This document shows positions 16,389-24,256 of a stretch of 64,000 nt of DNA, piece after piece. This stretch comes from Nocardioides sp. J54. GTDB lineage: Bacteria; Actinomycetota; Actinomycetes; Propionibacteriales; Nocardioidaceae. Under the pieces are notes generated by a model. It made no database searches and was not told the DNA's origin. It saw only the letters and a program-made list of their open reading frames with translations. The stretch lies in the NCBI RefSeq assembly GCF_000519005.1, contig NZ_JAER01000013.1, positions 1 to 64,000 of the forward strand, in the 5' to 3' direction. A program made the translations under genes and the position numbers. Position 1 is the first letter of the stretch. Every line of letters begins with the position of its first letter.

Positions 16389-17468
16389 ATGAGCACAGGG
16401 GGCGTCTCCACCGGTCATGCGGTCTCACCGGACTCCGGCGAGCACTGGGCGAAGGAGGGCGCCTGGCAGGTCGCCGAGGGCATCCACCGCATCCCGCTGC
16501 CGCTGCCGATGGACGCGCTCAAGGCGGTCAACGTCTACGCGGTGGAGGGCGACGACGGGCTCACCCTGATCGACGGTGGCTGGTCGATCCCGGTCGCGCG
16601 TGAGCTGCTGGACCGGAGCCTGCGCTCGATCGGCTCCGGCTTCGGCGACATCAAGCGGTTCCTGGTGACCCACGTGCACCGCGACCACTACACGCTCGCC
16701 ACCGTGCTCGGCCACGAGTACGGCGCCGACGTGGCCCTCGGCATCGAGGAGAAGCCTGCGCTCGAGCTGCTCCACCGTGCCTCCCAGGCCGAGATCGGCG
16801 AGAGCCCGTTCCTCGACGTGCTGCGCACCGCGGGCGCCGCGGAGATCGCCGACCTGTGGGCCGCGGGGCACGACGGCGAGCTGCCCGACGCCCGGGACTG
16901 GGCCTTCCCCGACACCTGGCTGGAGGGCGACCGCACCTTCGACGTGGGCCACCGGCTCCTCGACGCCGTGCACACGCCGGGGCACACGCCGGGGCACTAC
17001 GTCTACGCCGACCGCGCCGAGGGCGTGCTGTTCTCCGGCGACCACGTGCTGCCGACCATCACCCCGTCCATCGGGTTCACCGTGCCCGCCAGCGACCAGC
17101 CGCTGGGGCACTTCATGGCCTCGCTCGCCCGCGTGCGCCAGCTGCCCGACCTGCGGATCCTGCCGGCGCACGGGCCGGTCGCCCCGTCGTCGTACCAGCG
17201 CGTCGACGAGCTGCTCGCCCACCACGAGGAGCGGCTCGCGCTGTGCCTGCGGTCCTTGCGCGAGCGCGGCACCACCACGGCGCTCGTGGTGGCGCGCGAC
17301 CTCGGCTGGACCCGCCACGAGCGCGCGTTCGGCGAGCTCGACGTGTTCAGCCAGGGCATGGCCGCGATGGAGACCAAGGCGCACCTCGACCTGCTCGTCG
17401 CCCGCGGCGACGCGACCGCGCAGGACCACCCGGAGGGTGTGGCCTACACCGCCGTGGCCGCGTCCTAG
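16389..17468 (+). CDS. Metallo-beta-lactamase fold hydrolase
   Basis: A 359-residue MBL-fold hydrolase. THVHRDHYT (94-102) is the HxHxDH zinc motif, HTPGHTPGHYVY (about 196-207) carries the next ligands, SGDHVLP the bridging Asp and LPAHGP the last His. It is longer than glyoxalase II and has a C-terminal helical/winged segment after about residue 270 as in LACTB2-like proteins. It follows the reductase and SDR on the same strand, so a lactone or thioester intermediate of that pathway is a reasonable but unproven substrate. Its TAG stop overlaps the TAGACT hexamer that probably drives the thiamine operon. Confidence 0.84.
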   Translation: MSTGGVSTGHAVSPDSGEHWAKEGAWQVAEGIHRIPLPLPMDALKAVNVYAVEGDDGLTLIDGGWSIPVARELLDRSLRSIGSGFGDIKRFLVTHVHRDHYTLATVLGHEYGADVALGIEEKPALELLHRASQAEIGESPFLDVLRTAGAAEIADLWAAGHDGELPDARDWAFPDTWLEGDRTFDVGHRLLDAVHTPGHTPGHYVYADRAEGVLFSGDHVLPTITPSIGFTVPASDQPLGHFMASLARVRQLPDLRILPAHGPVAPSSYQRVDELLAHHEERLALCLRSLRERGTTTALVVARDLGWTRHERAFGELDVFSQGMAAMETKAHLDLLVARGDATAQDHPEGVAYTAVAAS

Positions 17469-17471
17469 ACT
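17466..17471 (+). promoter_or_regulatory. -10 hexamer TAGACT of the thiBPQ operon
   Basis: TAGACT starts with the stop codon of the preceding gene and would place the transcription start near 17478, just before the riboswitch. Confidence 0.45.
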
Positions 17472-17482
17472 GGAGCGGTCAG

Positions 17483-17566
17483 ACAGGGGAGCCCCGAGCG
17501 GGGCTGAGAGTGCGGGACCGCCCGCAGACCCTCCGAACCTGATCCGGTTAGCACCGGCGAAGGGAG
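17483..17566 (+). ncRNA. TPP riboswitch (THI element)
   Basis: The stretch contains the conserved core of the thiamine pyrophosphate aptamer in order: GGGGAGCCC, GGGGCTGAGAGT, GCAGACCCTCCGAACCTGA, TCCGGTTAGCACCGGCG and AAGGGAG. The two sensor helices can be drawn directly. The last element, AGGGAG at 17561-17566, lies 6 nt before the thiB start codon and doubles as the ribosome-binding site, so ligand binding would block translation without a separate expression platform. It controls a thiamine ABC transporter, as expected. Confidence 0.95.
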
Positions 17567-17572
17567 TCACAC

Positions 17573-18634
17573 GTGCGCGTACGCATGCTCACCACGATCA
17601 CCGGCCTCACCGCCGCCACCCTCCTCGCGGGCGGCTGCTCGCTGCTCGGCCAGGAGGGCGACGGCGGCAGCGGGGTCGAGGACGACAAGGTCACCCTCGT
17701 CACCCACGAGTCCTTCGCGCTGCCCGAGGAGCTGGTGGAGCAGTTCGAGGACGAGACCGGCTACCAGCTCACCATCAGCAAGCTCACCGACGCCGGCGCG
17801 CTGACCAACCAGCTGGTGCTGACCAAGGACAACCCGGTCGGGGACGTGGTCTTCGGCATCGACAACACCTTCGCGACCCGTGCGGTCGAGGAGGGCGTCT
17901 TCGACGCCTACGCCCCCGAGCTGCCGGCCGGTGCCGAGCAGCACGAGCTGCCCGGCGACGACGGCGACGCGCTCACCCCGGTCGACACCGGCGCGGTGTG
18001 CGTCAACGTCGACCGTGCGTGGTTCCGCAAGAACGGAGTCGCCGAGCCGCGCACCCTCGACGACCTGGCGAAGCCGGCGTACGAGGACCTGTTCGTCGTG
18101 CCCGCCGCGAGCACCAGCTCGCCCGGCCTGGCCTTCCTGCTGGCCACCATCGCGCGGTACGGCGACGACTGGACCGGCTACTGGCAGGACCTCGTCGCCA
18201 ACGGGGCCAAGGTCGTCAAGGGCTGGACCGAGGCCTACTACGAGGACTTCACCTTCTCCGGCGGCGACCGGCCGATCGTCGTCTCCTACGACTCCTCCCC
18301 GGCCTTCACCGTCGACGAGGCCGGCCAGCGCACCTCCACCCGCGCGCTCCTCGACGGCTGCTTCCGCCAGGTCGAGTACGCCGGCGTGCTGAAGGGCGAG
18401 GACACCAACACCGAGGCCGCGCGCGCCGTCGTCGACTGGCTGCTCTCGCCCGAGGTGCAGGCCGCGCTGCCGACCTCGATGTACGTCTTCCCGGTCGCCG
18501 AGGACGTGGACCTCCCGGCCGACTGGGCCCGCTTCACCCGGCAGCCGGAGTCGGCCGAGCAGGTCGACCCGGCGGAGGTCGCCGCGCAGCGGCAGGCGTG
18601 GCTGGAGGCCTGGACGGAGATCGTCTCGAGGTGA
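17573..18634 (+). CDS. thiB: Thiamine ABC transporter substrate-binding lipoprotein
   Basis: A 353-residue extracellular solute-binding protein (ThiB/TbpA type). The N-terminal signal has an LLAGGC lipobox with Cys22 as the likely lipidation site. The mature part shows the iron/thiamine-binding fold: VTLVTHESFALPEELVEQFE, then DVVFGIDNTFATRAVEEGVF and PIVVSYDSSPAFTV, all typical of TbpA. It binds thiamine or its phosphates and hands them to ThiP. The GTG at 17573 is 6 nt after the riboswitch-embedded AGGGAG. Its TGA overlaps the thiP GTG. Regulation is by the TPP riboswitch. Confidence 0.92.
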   Translation: MRVRMLTTITGLTAATLLAGGCSLLGQEGDGGSGVEDDKVTLVTHESFALPEELVEQFEDETGYQLTISKLTDAGALTNQLVLTKDNPVGDVVFGIDNTFATRAVEEGVFDAYAPELPAGAEQHELPGDDGDALTPVDTGAVCVNVDRAWFRKNGVAEPRTLDDLAKPAYEDLFVVPAASTSSPGLAFLLATIARYGDDWTGYWQDLVANGAKVVKGWTEAYYEDFTFSGGDRPIVVSYDSSPAFTVDEAGQRTSTRALLDGCFRQVEYAGVLKGEDTNTEAARAVVDWLLSPEVQAALPTSMYVFPVAEDVDLPADWARFTRQPESAEQVDPAEVAAQRQAWLEAWTEIVSR

Positions 18635-20289
18635 GCGCCGCCCGCTCCCGGGGCCGGGTGCGAGGGCACGTCGGGTACGCCGTCCTCGCACTGGTCCCGG
18701 TCGCGGTCGTCAGCGTCTTCTTCGTGCTGCCGGTCGGCGCGATGCTGCACCGCGGGCTGTGGCCCGAGGGCTCCTTCGACCCCGGCGCCGTGCTCGACGT
18801 GCTGCGCCGCCCCCGCACCGGTCGCGTCGTCTGGTTCACGCTGTGGACCAGCACCGTCGCGACGACCGTCGCCGTGCTGCTCGGCCTGCCGGCGGCGTAC
18901 GTGCTGCACCGGCTGAGGTTCCCCGGGCGGTCCGTCGTGCGCGCCGCCCTGCTCGTTCCGTTCGTGCTGCCCACCGTCGTGGTCGGCCTCGCGGTGCGCG
19001 AGCTCATCGCACCCTCCGGCGTGCTCGGCTTCCTCGACCTCGACGGCACCGCGGTCGCGATCATCATCGGGCTCGTCTTCTTCAACGTCTCCGTGGTGAT
19101 CCGCACCGTCGGGGTCGCGTGGGAGTCGCTGGACCGGCGCCCCGCGGAGGCGGCTGCCGCGCTCGGCGCGACCCCGTGGCAGGTGTTCCGCACCGTCACC
19201 CTCCCGGCGCTGCGGCCCGCGGTCGTGTCGGCCGCCAGCGTCGTCTTCCTCTTCTGCGCGACCGCCTTCGGCGTGGTGCTCGTGCTCGGCGGCGTGCGCT
19301 ACGCGTCGGTCGAGACCGAGATCTACCTGCTCACCGCCGACCTGCTCGACCTGCCCGCCGCCGCGGCGCTGTCGCTCGTCCAGATGCTCGCGGTCGTGTG
19401 CCTGCTGGTGGTGGTCGGCCGGCTCCGCGCCGTCCCCGACCCGACCGTACGGCGCGTGGTCGCCCCCGCCGCCCGCCCCCGGTGGCGCGACACCCCGGCC
19501 GTGGTCGTGACCCTGATGACCCTGGCGGCCGTCGCGCTGCCGATCCTCGCCCTGGTGGTGGGTTCCCTGCGCCGCGACGGCGGCTGGTCGCTCGACCACT
19601 ACCGTGCGCTCGGCGGCTCCGCGGACGGCCTCTTCGAGGTGCCGGTCTCCGACGCGCTGGCCGCGTCCCTGCGGATCGCCGTCGACGCGACCTGGCTGTC
19701 GCTGTCGCTCGGGCTCGTCGTCGCGTTCGTGGTGACCCGGCGGGTGCGCTCGCTGGTCGGGCGCCGGGTGCGGGCCGTGCTCGACGGCTTCTTCATGCTG
19801 CCACTCGGTGTCTCCGCGGTGACCCTCGGCTTCGGCTTCCTCATCGCGCTGGACCAGCCGCCGCTCGACCTGCGCGCCAGCCCGATGCTCGTGCCGATCG
19901 CGCAGGCCCTGGTGGCGTTGCCGATCGTGGTGCGCCTGCTGGTCCCGGTGCTCGCCGGCATCGACGACCGGCAGCGCCAGGCCGCCGCCTCGCTCGGCGC
20001 TGGGCCGGTGCGCACCCTGCTGACCGTCGACCTCGCCGTCGTGTGGCGACCGCTGCTGGCCGCCGCGGGCTTCGCGTTCGCCGTGTCGCTGGGCGAGTTC
20101 GGCGCGACCTCCTTCATCGTCCGGCCGTCGGAGCCCACCCTCCCGGTCGTCATCTACCGGCTGCTCGGCCACCCCGGCGCGCTCAACCACGGCACGGCCC
20201 TGGCCGCGTCCGTCGTGCTCGCGTCGGTGACCGCGGCCGTCATCCTCGTCGTGGAGCGCCTGCGGGTGCCCGGAACAGGAGCGTGGTGA
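18631..20289 (+). CDS. thiP: Thiamine ABC transporter permease (two-module)
   Basis: A 552-residue integral membrane protein with two fused permease modules of about six helices each. Each has an EAA loop: RPAEAAAALGATPWQVFRTV (first) and RQRQAAASLGAGPVRTLLTV (second), which contact the ATPase. This fused arrangement is usual for ThiP and related iron/thiamine permeases. GTG 18631 overlaps the thiB stop by 4 nt (GTGA) and the stop overlaps the thiQ ATG, so the three proteins are translated together. The substrate is inferred from the TPP riboswitch and the ThiB-like binding protein. Confidence 0.92.
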   Translation: MSAARSRGRVRGHVGYAVLALVPVAVVSVFFVLPVGAMLHRGLWPEGSFDPGAVLDVLRRPRTGRVVWFTLWTSTVATTVAVLLGLPAAYVLHRLRFPGRSVVRAALLVPFVLPTVVVGLAVRELIAPSGVLGFLDLDGTAVAIIIGLVFFNVSVVIRTVGVAWESLDRRPAEAAAALGATPWQVFRTVTLPALRPAVVSAASVVFLFCATAFGVVLVLGGVRYASVETEIYLLTADLLDLPAAAALSLVQMLAVVCLLVVVGRLRAVPDPTVRRVVAPAARPRWRDTPAVVVTLMTLAAVALPILALVVGSLRRDGGWSLDHYRALGGSADGLFEVPVSDALAASLRIAVDATWLSLSLGLVVAFVVTRRVRSLVGRRVRAVLDGFFMLPLGVSAVTLGFGFLIALDQPPLDLRASPMLVPIAQALVALPIVVRLLVPVLAGIDDRQRQAAASLGAGPVRTLLTVDLAVVWRPLLAAAGFAFAVSLGEFGATSFIVRPSEPTLPVVIYRLLGHPGALNHGTALAASVVLASVTAAVILVVERLRVPGTGAW

Positions 20290-21362
20290 TGCTCGAGCTC
20301 ACCGACGTCACGGTCGCCTTCGACGGAGCCGTCGCGGTCGACGGCGTCGACCTCGCCGTCGCCGACGGTGACGTCCTCGCCGTCCTTGGCCCGTCCGGCT
20401 GCGGGAAGTCCACGCTGCTGCGGGCGGTCGCCGGCCTCGAGCCCGCCGTCGGCACGATCGCGTGGGACGGCGTCGACCTCGCCGGGACGCCGACCCACCG
20501 CCGCGGGTTCGCGCTGATGTTCCAGGACGGGCAGCTCTTCGACCACCTCACGGTCGCCCGCAACGTCGGCTACGCGCTGCGGCTGCGGGGCGCCGACCGT
20601 CGTACCGTCCGGCGCGAGGTGGACGACCTGCTCGAGCTGGTCGGCCTCGGCGGGTACGCCGAGCGCCTGCCGCGCACCCTGTCCGGAGGCGAGCGGCAGC
20701 GCGTCGCACTCGCCCGCTCCCTGGCCGCGCGGCCGCGGCTGCTGCTGCTCGACGAGCCGCTCAGCGCGCTCGACGCGAGCCTGCGGGTCCGCCTCGCCGC
20801 CGACCTGCGCCGCATCCTCACCGAGGCCGGCACCACCGCGCTCTTCGTCACCCACGACCAGTCCGAGGCGTTCGCGGTCGCCGACCGGATCGCCGTCATG
20901 CGCGGCGGACGGGTCGTCCAGGAGGGCCCCGCCGCCGAGCTGTGGCGGGCTCCCGTCGACGCTCCCGCCGCCCGCTCGCTCGGCTACTCCGTGGTCCTCG
21001 ACGGCGACGCCGCCACGCTGGTCGCCCGCGCCGCATCAGTGCCGCTCGAGCCGGGTGGACAGCTGGCGGTGCGCTCCTCGGGCATCCGGGCCCTGCCGGC
21101 CGACGGTGCCGACGGGGGCGGCGCGGCCAACGGTGCCGGCGGTGTCGTCGGTGTCGGCGGGGGCAGCCTGCCCGGCACGGTGCGCTCGGTGCGGCTCGGT
21201 CCCGACGGACTGCGGCTCGACGTCGACGTCGACGGGGCAGGTCGCCTCGCGGCCCTCGCCGACGCCGCGACGGAGCCCGCGCCGGGGGACCGGGTGCGTC
21301 TCCACGTCGACGCCGGAGCCTGCGCGGCGCTGCCCCCGCGGGGCGCCGGGAGGTGGACGTGA
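20289..21362 (+). CDS. thiQ: Thiamine ABC transporter ATP-binding protein
   Basis: This 357-residue ATPase has Walker A GPSGCGKST (about 36-44), signature LSGGERQRVALARS, Walker B LLLLDEPLSALD and the switch His in FVTHDQSEAF. After the nucleotide-binding domain (about 1-235) comes a C-terminal domain of roughly 120 residues with a TOBE-like beta pattern, interrupted by a Gly/Ala/Val-rich linker (ADGGGAANGAGGVV onward). Enterobacterial ThiQ lacks this extension, so it may be regulatory. It is coupled to thiP by overlapping TGATG. The next gene could be translated from the overlapping GTG 21359, but a leaderless start at 21446 is more likely. Confidence 0.9.
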   Translation: MLELTDVTVAFDGAVAVDGVDLAVADGDVLAVLGPSGCGKSTLLRAVAGLEPAVGTIAWDGVDLAGTPTHRRGFALMFQDGQLFDHLTVARNVGYALRLRGADRRTVRREVDDLLELVGLGGYAERLPRTLSGGERQRVALARSLAARPRLLLLDEPLSALDASLRVRLAADLRRILTEAGTTALFVTHDQSEAFAVADRIAVMRGGRVVQEGPAAELWRAPVDAPAARSLGYSVVLDGDAATLVARAASVPLEPGGQLAVRSSGIRALPADGADGGGAANGAGGVVGVGGGSLPGTVRSVRLGPDGLRLDVDVDGAGRLAALADAATEPAPGDRVRLHVDAGACAALPPRGAGRWT

Positions 21363-21432
21363 CGCGGGTCACGCGCGCGCGTCGTACGGCGCCGGACGCG
21401 CGGCCCGCGCGCAGCCGGTCGGCCCGACGACC

Positions 21433-21438
21433 TACACT
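21433..21438 (+). promoter_or_regulatory. Leaderless -10 hexamer TACACT
   Basis: TACACT ends 7 nt before GTG 21446, supporting an independent promoter for the PAP2 gene downstream of thiQ. Confidence 0.5.
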
Positions 21439-21445
21439 CCCTGAG

Positions 21446-22651
21446 GTGTATCGGCGTGCGACAGCGCTGCTCGTCTCGACGGCAGTCTTGATGTGGGTCA
21501 CGACGTACGTCGTCGGCCTGAGGTACGACCAGGCGCCCGTCGAGCCCGAGGGCAAGATGCTCGGGCCGTCCCTGACGATGGCCCTCGACCTGCTCGACGT
21601 GGATGTCTCGAGCATCACCCTGCTCAGCCTGATCCTCGTCGTCGACGTCGTGATCCGCTCGTTCACGATCCTGCTCGCCGGCCTCGCCATCGACCTCGGC
21701 GTGCGCGGGCTCTGGCAGTCCTGGCGTCGTCGCCGACGGTTCAAGGAGGTCGTCGCAGAGCGCTTCCGCGACCACTGGACGCGCGGGCGCATGCGCCTGG
21801 TCGTCGTCGGCACGCTCTGCTTCTACGTCACCTACGTCTGCTACCGGAACCTCAAGTCGTTCCTGCCGTTCGTGCGCTCCGACCCGGACGCGCCGCCGGG
21901 CGAGGTGCGGGCGCTGTCGTACGACCGCGAGCTGCACCTGGTCGACCGCGTGCTCTTCTTCGGCCACGACCCCAGCGACGTCCTGCACGGCCTGCTCGGC
22001 ACCAACGTCGCGGCCCACTTCCTCTCGCAGGTCTACCTGGCGTACCTGCCGATGGTCGTCACCCTCGTCCTCGTCTGGCTGGTCTGGTCGCGCACGCTGT
22101 CGTTCGGCTACTGGTTCGTGTGCGCGCAGGTGCTCGGCTGGTCGCTGGGCACGCTGTCCTACTACCTGCTGCCCACGCTCGGCCCCGGCATCGCCTACTG
22201 GCCGCGCTACACCAAGCTCGCGCACACGCCGACGACCGACCTGATGGACGGCATCACCAACGCGCGCGGTCGCTACCTCTACGACGACTCCGTCGAGGGG
22301 ATCCTCAACTCCGTGGCCGGGTTCGCCAGCCTGCACGTCGCCATCTCGCTGCTGTGGGTGCTCGCGATCCAGTACACGCTGCGCTCGCGCAAGCTCACGA
22401 TCTTCGGCTGGATCTTCTTCGCCTGCACCGTCGTCGCGACCCTCTACTTCGGCTGGCACTACGTCGCCGACGACGTCGCCGGCGTCTCCATCGCGGTGGT
22501 CTCCTTCTACGTCGGCGGCCTGGCCGCCGGACAACGCTTCACCCGCCGCCCTCGTGGGGGAGCAACGGCGTCCGAGGACGGCGCCGACGGCGGGAACGGC
22601 GGGGACGGCGACGCGGAGGCGGAGCCGGCCGCGACCGCCCCGGCGAGCTGA
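21446..22651 (+). CDS. PAP2-superfamily membrane protein (inositolphosphotransferase-like)
   Basis: A 401-residue protein with about seven transmembrane segments. The phosphatase/phosphotransferase motifs are FASLHVAIS (His297) and FGWHYVADDVAG (His338, Asp342), which match the C2 and C3 motifs of the AUR1/Ipt1-like PAP2 branch rather than the classical PSGH form. Such enzymes move or remove phosphate-linked head groups on lipids at the outer membrane leaflet. The cytosolic insert around residues 90-115 is strongly basic (RRRRRFK). GTG 21446 is preferred because of the TACACT hexamer; a GTG at 21359 overlapping the thiQ stop would add 29 low-complexity residues. Immediately downstream lies the second paired-palindrome element. 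Confidence 0.83.
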   Translation: MYRRATALLVSTAVLMWVTTYVVGLRYDQAPVEPEGKMLGPSLTMALDLLDVDVSSITLLSLILVVDVVIRSFTILLAGLAIDLGVRGLWQSWRRRRRFKEVVAERFRDHWTRGRMRLVVVGTLCFYVTYVCYRNLKSFLPFVRSDPDAPPGEVRALSYDRELHLVDRVLFFGHDPSDVLHGLLGTNVAAHFLSQVYLAYLPMVVTLVLVWLVWSRTLSFGYWFVCAQVLGWSLGTLSYYLLPTLGPGIAYWPRYTKLAHTPTTDLMDGITNARGRYLYDDSVEGILNSVAGFASLHVAISLLWVLAIQYTLRSRKLTIFGWIFFACTVVATLYFGWHYVADDVAGVSIAVVSFYVGGLAAGQRFTRRPRGGATASEDGADGGNGGDGDAEAEPAATAPAS

Positions 22652-22680
22652 CTGGCCTGTCGCCGGGCGGGCGAGGAGGG

Positions 22681-22788
22681 GTTTCACCACCCAGGTGGTG
22701 AAACCACGGCGACACGCCGCCAGATTCGTGTGCCCAGCCGGGGTTTCGTGTGCCCAGTCGCGGAGTTTCACCACCTAGGCGGTGAAAC
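22681..22788. repeat. Paired-palindrome intergenic element, copy 2
   Basis: Palindromes at 22681-22704 and 22765-22788 differ from those of copy 1 at one base each and enclose 60 bp with two CTGGGCACACGAA boxes on the minus strand. Read on the minus strand, the first 40 bp align with copy 1 almost without change. It fills most of the gap between the PAP2 and NlpC/P60 genes. Confidence 0.85.
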
Positions 22789-22886
22789 CCCGAGCTCGCT
22801 CCGACCGAATTACAACGATGTAGTTAGTCAAGCCGACACGCCGTGACTCCTGAGAAAATCCGAGATTTCTGTTCCCAATGTGACGA

Positions 22887-24194
22887 ATGGGAACTACGGT
22901 GCTGCGGGTGCGCCAACCAGCTCTCGGGACCGGACTGCTCGCGCTCGTCCTCGCGGCGGGAGTGATCGCCCCCGCGGTCGCCGACCCCGACGGGCCCGGG
23001 ACGCCGAGCGCCTCCGACGTCCGCGAGGCGCAGGACCGGGCCGACGCGGCCCGCACCGACGTCGATCGGGTGCGCGAGCTGCTCGCCGAGGCCGACGCAA
23101 CGCTCGACGCCGCCACGATCCGGGCCGCCAGGGCGGCCGAGGCGTGGAATGGTGCCCGCCTGGCCGCGCGGCAGGCGCGGGCGGAGGAGAAGCGCGCGGT
23201 CGCTGCGTCCGTACGGGCCGACCGGGCGCTGCGCGTCCAGGCCGCCGCCTTCCGCGACGTGCTGATCACCACCGACGGCAGCGGCGACGCCGAGGCTGCG
23301 AACGCGATCCTCGCCGCCGAGGACATGCGTTCCCTGCTCGAGGACAGCGCCGCCACCGAGCGCGTCAACGAGCTGCTCGACCAGCAGCGCGCCGAGTACG
23401 ACGCCGCGGCCGGTGCCGCCGAGGAGGCGGAGGCCGACGCGACGGCCGCAGCGAAGGAGGCCGTCCGCGCGCTCGGAGCCGCCCGCGCCGCCCGTGACAC
23501 CGCTCGTGCCGAGGCGGACGCCGCCGCGGCGACCGCCACCCGGATCGCCCGGCACAAGACCCGCCTCGTCGCCCGGCTCGCCCGGCTGCAGGGCGTCAGC
23601 ATCGCCGTCGCCCAGCGTCGCCAGGACGCCCTGGAGGACGGGCGCCGCGCCGCCCGGGCCGCCACCCCCGTCCGCGACGACCGCTCCTCCGACGGCAACG
23701 GCGGCAACGGCGGCAGCGGCGGCAGCGGTGGCAGCGGCGACGGCTCCGGGGAGGGCGCGGACCCGCAGCCCGACCCGACGACCGACCCGGCGCCCGCCGA
23801 CCCCGCCCCTGAGGACCCGCCCGCCCCGGCCGGTGGCGCGCAGGCGGCCATCGCCTTCGCCCGCGCGCAGCTCGGCGAGCCCTACCGCTGGGGCGCCGCG
23901 GGGCCCGACGCCTGGGACTGCTCCGGGCTGACCTCGCGGGCCTGGGCGGCCGGCGGCAAGAGCCTGCCGCACTACTCCGTCGCGCAGTACGACGCCGCGA
24001 CCCCGATCTCGGCCGGGCAGCTGCGCCCCGGCGACCTGGTCTTCTGGAGCGACGGCGGCAGCCCGTCGTCGATCTTCCACGTCGCGCTCTACAGCGGCAA
24101 CGGCCAGATCATCCACGCCCCGCGCACCGGCCGGCCGGTGACCGAGGAGTCCATGTACTACTGGCGCACCCCGGACTTCTTCGCCCGCCCCTGA
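22887..24194 (+). CDS. Secreted NlpC/P60 peptidoglycan hydrolase
   Basis: A 435-residue exported cell-wall hydrolase. It has a signal peptide (about 1-32, ending AVA), a long Ala/Arg/Glu-rich coiled coil (about 40-260), a Gly/Ser linker with Asp-Pro repeats (about 275-320) and a C-terminal NlpC/P60 domain. Catalytic residues are Cys345 (WDCSGLT), His398 (IFHVALY) and His410 (IIHAP). It should cut D-Glu-meso-DAP type bonds in the stem peptide, like RipA/RipC. The coiled coil resembles the autoinhibitory or FtsEX-interacting part of such hydrolases. A leaderless-type hexamer is not evident, and the ATG is chosen as the first start before the signal peptide. MarP at 8825 could be its processing protease. 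Confidence 0.9.
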   Translation: MGTTVLRVRQPALGTGLLALVLAAGVIAPAVADPDGPGTPSASDVREAQDRADAARTDVDRVRELLAEADATLDAATIRAARAAEAWNGARLAARQARAEEKRAVAASVRADRALRVQAAAFRDVLITTDGSGDAEAANAILAAEDMRSLLEDSAATERVNELLDQQRAEYDAAAGAAEEAEADATAAAKEAVRALGAARAARDTARAEADAAAATATRIARHKTRLVARLARLQGVSIAVAQRRQDALEDGRRAARAATPVRDDRSSDGNGGNGGSGGSGGSGDGSGEGADPQPDPTTDPAPADPAPEDPPAPAGGAQAAIAFARAQLGEPYRWGAAGPDAWDCSGLTSRAWAAGGKSLPHYSVAQYDAATPISAGQLRPGDLVFWSDGGSPSSIFHVALYSGNGQIIHAPRTGRPVTEESMYYWRTPDFFARP

Positions 24195-24244
24195 GCGTCC
24201 CCCGGCCTGCCCGCAGGTCGCGCCCGGCGCGACCGTCGTTCGGC

Positions 24245-24250
24245 TAGGTT
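24245..24250 (+). promoter_or_regulatory. Leaderless -10 hexamer TAGGTT
   Basis: TAGGTT ends 6 nt before ATG 24257. Confidence 0.55.
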
Positions 24251-24256
24251 CGGCGC

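Noticed and set aside
16777..18630. Fusion reading of the metallo-hydrolase region into thiP
   Set aside because: The frame upstream of 18631 is out of register with the real genes, Arg/Pro rich and crosses the TPP riboswitch; only the part from GTG 18631 is coding.
22789..22886. Possible cyclic di-AMP (ydaO-type) riboswitch before the NlpC/P60 gene
   Set aside because: Such riboswitches often precede cell-wall hydrolases in actinobacteria and disA is in the window, but the conserved aptamer segments are absent from this short, relatively AT-rich stretch.
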